Assembly: GCF_011420305.2 (NCBI RefSeq)
Contig: NZ_CP061769.1
Location: 558,001 to 622,000 of the forward strand
DNA: 64,000 bases
Source: Nocardioides ochotonae
GTDB taxonomy: Bacteria; Actinomycetota; Actinomycetes; Propionibacteriales; Nocardioidaceae
Direction of reading: 5' to 3'
The notes under the pieces were generated by a model. The model saw nothing but the letters and a program-made list of their open reading frames with translations. It ran no database searches and had not been told where the DNA came from. The position numbers and the translations under genes are program-made. Within the stretch, counting starts at the first letter, position 1. Each line of letters starts with the position of its first letter. Shown in pieces: positions 61,681 to 64,000 of this stretch.

Positions 61681-62442
61681 ATGCCCCCGGACCCCGACTC
61701 CTTCCTCGCCCTGGCGCGCAGCTCGCCCTGGCGCTGGACGACGCTGCACCTGGCGCACCGCTCCGGGTTCGCTGGCGAGTGCGAGGCCTGGGTGCGTCGA
61801 CCGGGGGAGCTGCTGGTGCGCGACAGCGAGGGTCGGCTGCACCGGGCGAGCGGGCTGCCCTACACCCGCGGCACGCTGATGGTCTTCACCGCGGAGGGGA
61901 CCCCGCCCCCGGACCCGGTGCCGGAGCACACCTCGGTGCTCCCGCACCAGATCGCCCCGCCGTTGCGCGCCGACGGGCTGGTCGAGTGGCGCCCCGAGCG
62001 CTTCGACCTCGACTACGACGACCCGATGTACACCAACTACAGCTGGGTCGCGATGCTCGACCCGGTGGAGCTGAGCCACCACGTGGCGGTGGACCGGTTG
62101 CGCGCCGACGTCGTCGCCGGCCGTCCCGCGTGGCGAGCCGACCTGCGGGCGCTGCCCGGGTACGACCCGCGCTGCGGCGGCAACTGCTGCGAGCTGCTCG
62201 ACAGCGAGGCCGGGATGCGCGCGGACCTCGACGACGACGAGGAGCTGCCGCCGAGCTGGCGCGGCCGGGACCACCCCGACCACTACGACGTCGCCCTCGA
62301 CGTACAGACGGGGGTGGTCGTGCGCTGCCTGCCCGTCGGCGGCCCCGACGACGCGCCCTGGCTGGAGAACGACATCCTCGAGGTCGACACGGACCTCGAC
62401 GAGCTGTTCGACCGGCCCGGGACGACACCGCCGGCGCGCTGA
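61681..62442 (+). CDS. Hypothetical protein (253 aa)
   Basis: A soluble, acidic, Trp/Tyr/Pro-rich protein (SSPWRWTTLHLAHRSGF; EWRPERFDLDYDDPMYTNYSWVAMLDP; YDPRCGGNCCELLDS). The CGGNCC cluster may bind a metal. No membrane segment or signal. It looks like an uncharacterised actinobacterial family; similar proteins sit near cell-wall or antitoxin genes, but I cannot name it. Confidence 0.68.
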   Translation: MPPDPDSFLALARSSPWRWTTLHLAHRSGFAGECEAWVRRPGELLVRDSEGRLHRASGLPYTRGTLMVFTAEGTPPPDPVPEHTSVLPHQIAPPLRADGLVEWRPERFDLDYDDPMYTNYSWVAMLDPVELSHHVAVDRLRADVVAGRPAWRADLRALPGYDPRCGGNCCELLDSEAGMRADLDDDEELPPSWRGRDHPDHYDVALDVQTGVVVRCLPVGGPDDAPWLENDILEVDTDLDELFDRPGTTPPAR

Positions 62443-62452
62443 CCACTCCCCA

Positions 62453-62479
62453 TGTCACGCGGGGGTGTCGACGCTGCAC
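62453..62479. repeat. TGTAACGCGGGGTTA intergenic repeat, degenerate copy 3
   Basis: Reads TGTCACGCGGGGGTGTCGAC then GCTGCAC: only the 5' half of the element is recognisable. Confidence 0.5.
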
Positions 62480-62495
62480 GGCCCCGCCATTGGGG

Positions 62496-62528
62496 CCGAC
62501 TCGCGCAACCACAAGCCCCGACTCGGGG
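62496..62528. repeat. Interspersed CCGACTCG repeat, copy 4
   Basis: CCGACTCGCGCAACCA, then CAAGCCCCGACTCGGGG, between convergent genes and directly behind the degenerate TGTAACG repeat. Confidence 0.75.
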
Positions 62529-62536
62529 AGAGGGGG

Positions 62537-64000
62537 TCAGGCGGGGAGGTCCTCGGCGTCCACGATCCGGTAGGCGTAGCCCTGCTCGGCGAGGAAGCGC
62601 TGGCGGTTCTGGGCGAACTCCGCATCGACGGTGTCGCGCGAGACGATCGTGTAGAAGTGCGCGGACTTGCCCTCCGACTTCGGGCGCAGCAGCCGGCCGA
62701 GGCGCTGGGCCTCCTCCTGACGCGAGCCGAACGAGCCGGACACCTGGATCGCCACCTCGGCGGAGGGCAGGTCGATGGAGAAGTTCGCGACCTTGCTGAC
62801 CACCAGCAGCCCGATCTCCCCGGAGCGGAAGGCGTCGAAGAGGCGCTGGCGCTCCTTCACGGTCGTCTCGCCCTTGATCACCGGGGCATCGAGCTCGGCG
62901 GCGAGCTCGTCGAGCTGGTCGATGTACTGCCCGATCACCAGCGTCGGCTGACCGGGGTGGGCGGCCACGATGTCGCGCACCACCCGGGTCTTCTCCGCGG
63001 TGCAGGAGGCGAGCCGGTAGCGCTCCTCGGGCTCGGCGGTGGCGTAGACCAGCCGCTCCGCGCTCGGCAGCGTCACCCGCACCTCCACGCAGTCGGCGGG
63101 CGCGATCCAGCCCTGCGACTCGATGTCCTTCCACGGCGCGTCGTACCGCTTCGGCCCGATCAGGGAGAACACGTCGCCCTCCCGGCCGTCCTCGCGCACC
63201 AGCGTCGCGGTCAGCCCGATCCGGCGGCGGGCCTGGAGGTCGGCGGTCATCCGGAAGATCGGTGCGGGCAGCAGATGCACCTCGTCGTACACGACCAGGC
63301 CCCAGTCGCGGGCGTCGAGCAGCTCCAGGTGCGGGTAGGCGCCCTTGCGGCGCAGCGTCAGCACCTGGTACGTCGCGATCGTGACCGGCCGGATCTCCTT
63401 CATGGCGCCGGAGTACTCGCCGATCTCGTCCTCGGTCAGCGAGGTCCGCTTGATCAGCTCGTCCTTCCACTGCCGGGCGCTGACGGTGTTGGTGACCAGG
63501 ATCAGCGTGGTCGCCTGGGCGTGCGCCATCGCGGCCGCCCCGACGATCGTCTTGCCGGCGCCGCAGGGGAGTACGACGACCCCCGACCCGCCGTGCCAGA
63601 ACGACTCGGCCGCGTCGCGCTGGTAGTCGCGCAGCGTCCAGCCGTCCTCGACCAAGGAGATGGCGTGCGCCTCGCCGTCGACGTACCCGGCGAAGTCCTC
63701 GGCCGGCCAGCCGAGCTTGAGCAGCGCCTGCTTGAGGTTGCCGCGCTCGGAGGGGTGCACCACGACGGTGTCCTCGTCGAGGCGGTCGCCGAGCATGCCC
63801 TTGATCTTCTTGGCGCGCAGCACCTCCTCGAGCACCGGCCGGTCGGTGCTGGAGAGCACCAGCCCGTGGGTGGGGTGCTTCTCCAGGCGCAGCCGGCCGT
63901 AGCGCGCCATCGTCTCGGCGACGTCGACGAGCAGCGCGTGCGGTACGGCGTAGCGGCTGTAGGCCAGCAGCGTGTCCACGATCTGCTCGGCGTCGTGGCC
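62537..64000 (-). CDS. DNA repair helicase XPB (5'-truncated by the window edge)
   Basis: At least 487 residues of a superfamily 2 helicase of the bacterial XPB type. Walker A PCGAGKT, DEVH box VYDEVHLL, motif III GLTAT, and VSGSFGSRQEEAQRLGRLLRP with motif VI. The frame stays open to base 64000 (GHDAEQIVDTLLAY), where related proteins have about 60-90 more N-terminal residues, so the true start lies outside. Unwinds DNA with 3'-5' polarity in repair. Convergent with the hypothetical gene at 61681. Confidence 0.92.
   Translation of the reverse strand, partial: GHDAEQIVDTLLAYSRYAVPHALLVDVAETMARYGRLRLEKHPTHGLVLSSTDRPVLEEVLRAKKIKGMLGDRLDEDTVVVHPSERGNLKQALLKLGWPAEDFAGYVDGEAHAISLVEDGWTLRDYQRDAAESFWHGGSGVVVLPCGAGKTIVGAAAMAHAQATTLILVTNTVSARQWKDELIKRTSLTEDEIGEYSGAMKEIRPVTIATYQVLTLRRKGAYPHLELLDARDWGLVVYDEVHLLPAPIFRMTADLQARRRIGLTATLVREDGREGDVFSLIGPKRYDAPWKDIESQGWIAPADCVEVRVTLPSAERLVYATAEPEERYRLASCTAEKTRVVRDIVAAHPGQPTLVIGQYIDQLDELAAELDAPVIKGETTVKERQRLFDAFRSGEIGLLVVSKVANFSIDLPSAEVAIQVSGSFGSRQEEAQRLGRLLRPKSEGKSAHFYTIVSRDTVDAEFAQNRQRFLAEQGYAYRIVDAEDLPA

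Overview
The window comes from a very GC-rich actinobacterium, most likely a Nocardioides-type member of the Nocardioidaceae. This is inferred from codon use, the DUF222/HNH (13E12-type) genes, mycobacterial-type LexA boxes, a GGM-tailed groEL under CIRCE control, an actinobacterial XPB helicase and many leaderless-looking genes; no rRNA or phylogenetic marker is present to prove it. There is no CRISPR array, prophage, transposase or plasmid gene. The mobile-looking parts are two SOS-boxed HNH genes, a broken copy of one, and two families of short intergenic repeats. || 0-13 kb: a membrane protein, tRNA-Arg(CCT), a secreted SGNH hydrolase, a coiled-coil gene with small followers, the first HNH gene with a truncated duplicate, then a catabolic-looking set: two SDRs, tRNA-Thr(TGT), pdxY (opposite strand), a GMC oxidoreductase with an aldehyde dehydrogenase, and an aldo/keto reductase. 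The SDR operon and the GMC gene share a KstR-like operator. || 12.6-28.8 kb: a leftward operon MFS transporter - PLP decarboxylase-like enzyme - ung - extradiol dioxygenase; a PhaC-like hydrolase; an FMN glutamate-synthase-like protein; a second SGNH hydrolase; trehalose synthesis (otsA, with otsB 4 kb away behind DUF3263 and LytR_C genes); a NarL-type two-component system; a Gfo/Idh oxidoreductase; and the second HNH gene. || 28.8-34 kb: a SAM-I riboswitch in front of a threonine-synthase-family enzyme and a MoaD/ThiS-like carrier ending in GGC. I read this as a thiocarboxylate-dependent homocysteine (methionine) route. OsmC, ATP-grasp and groEL genes follow. || 34-48 kb: an ECF sigma/anti-sigma pair, then a molybdenum hydroxylase system in two blocks: maturation genes (MocA-like, CoxD, CoxE, XdhC/CoxF) and structural genes (small, large and medium subunits plus CoxG), with a GAF regulator between them. 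The large subunit has the form II loop AYRGAGR, so CO is probably not the substrate. Both blocks start with promoters sharing a CCAAC-N6-CCAAC direct repeat. || 48-64 kb: LapA-like and aldo/keto reductase genes, SOS-boxed alkB, an ABC exporter with a GntR regulator behind a 36-bp palindrome, a three-gene WXG100-like cluster, cutC, DUF4031, HD-domain, NTF2-like, a secreted carboxypeptidase-regulatory-like protein, DUF2236, serA, a hypothetical gene, and an XPB helicase running off the right edge. || Throughout, a TANNNT hexamer lies 6-8 nt before the start codon of many first genes, as expected for leaderless transcripts; I used it to settle several starts.
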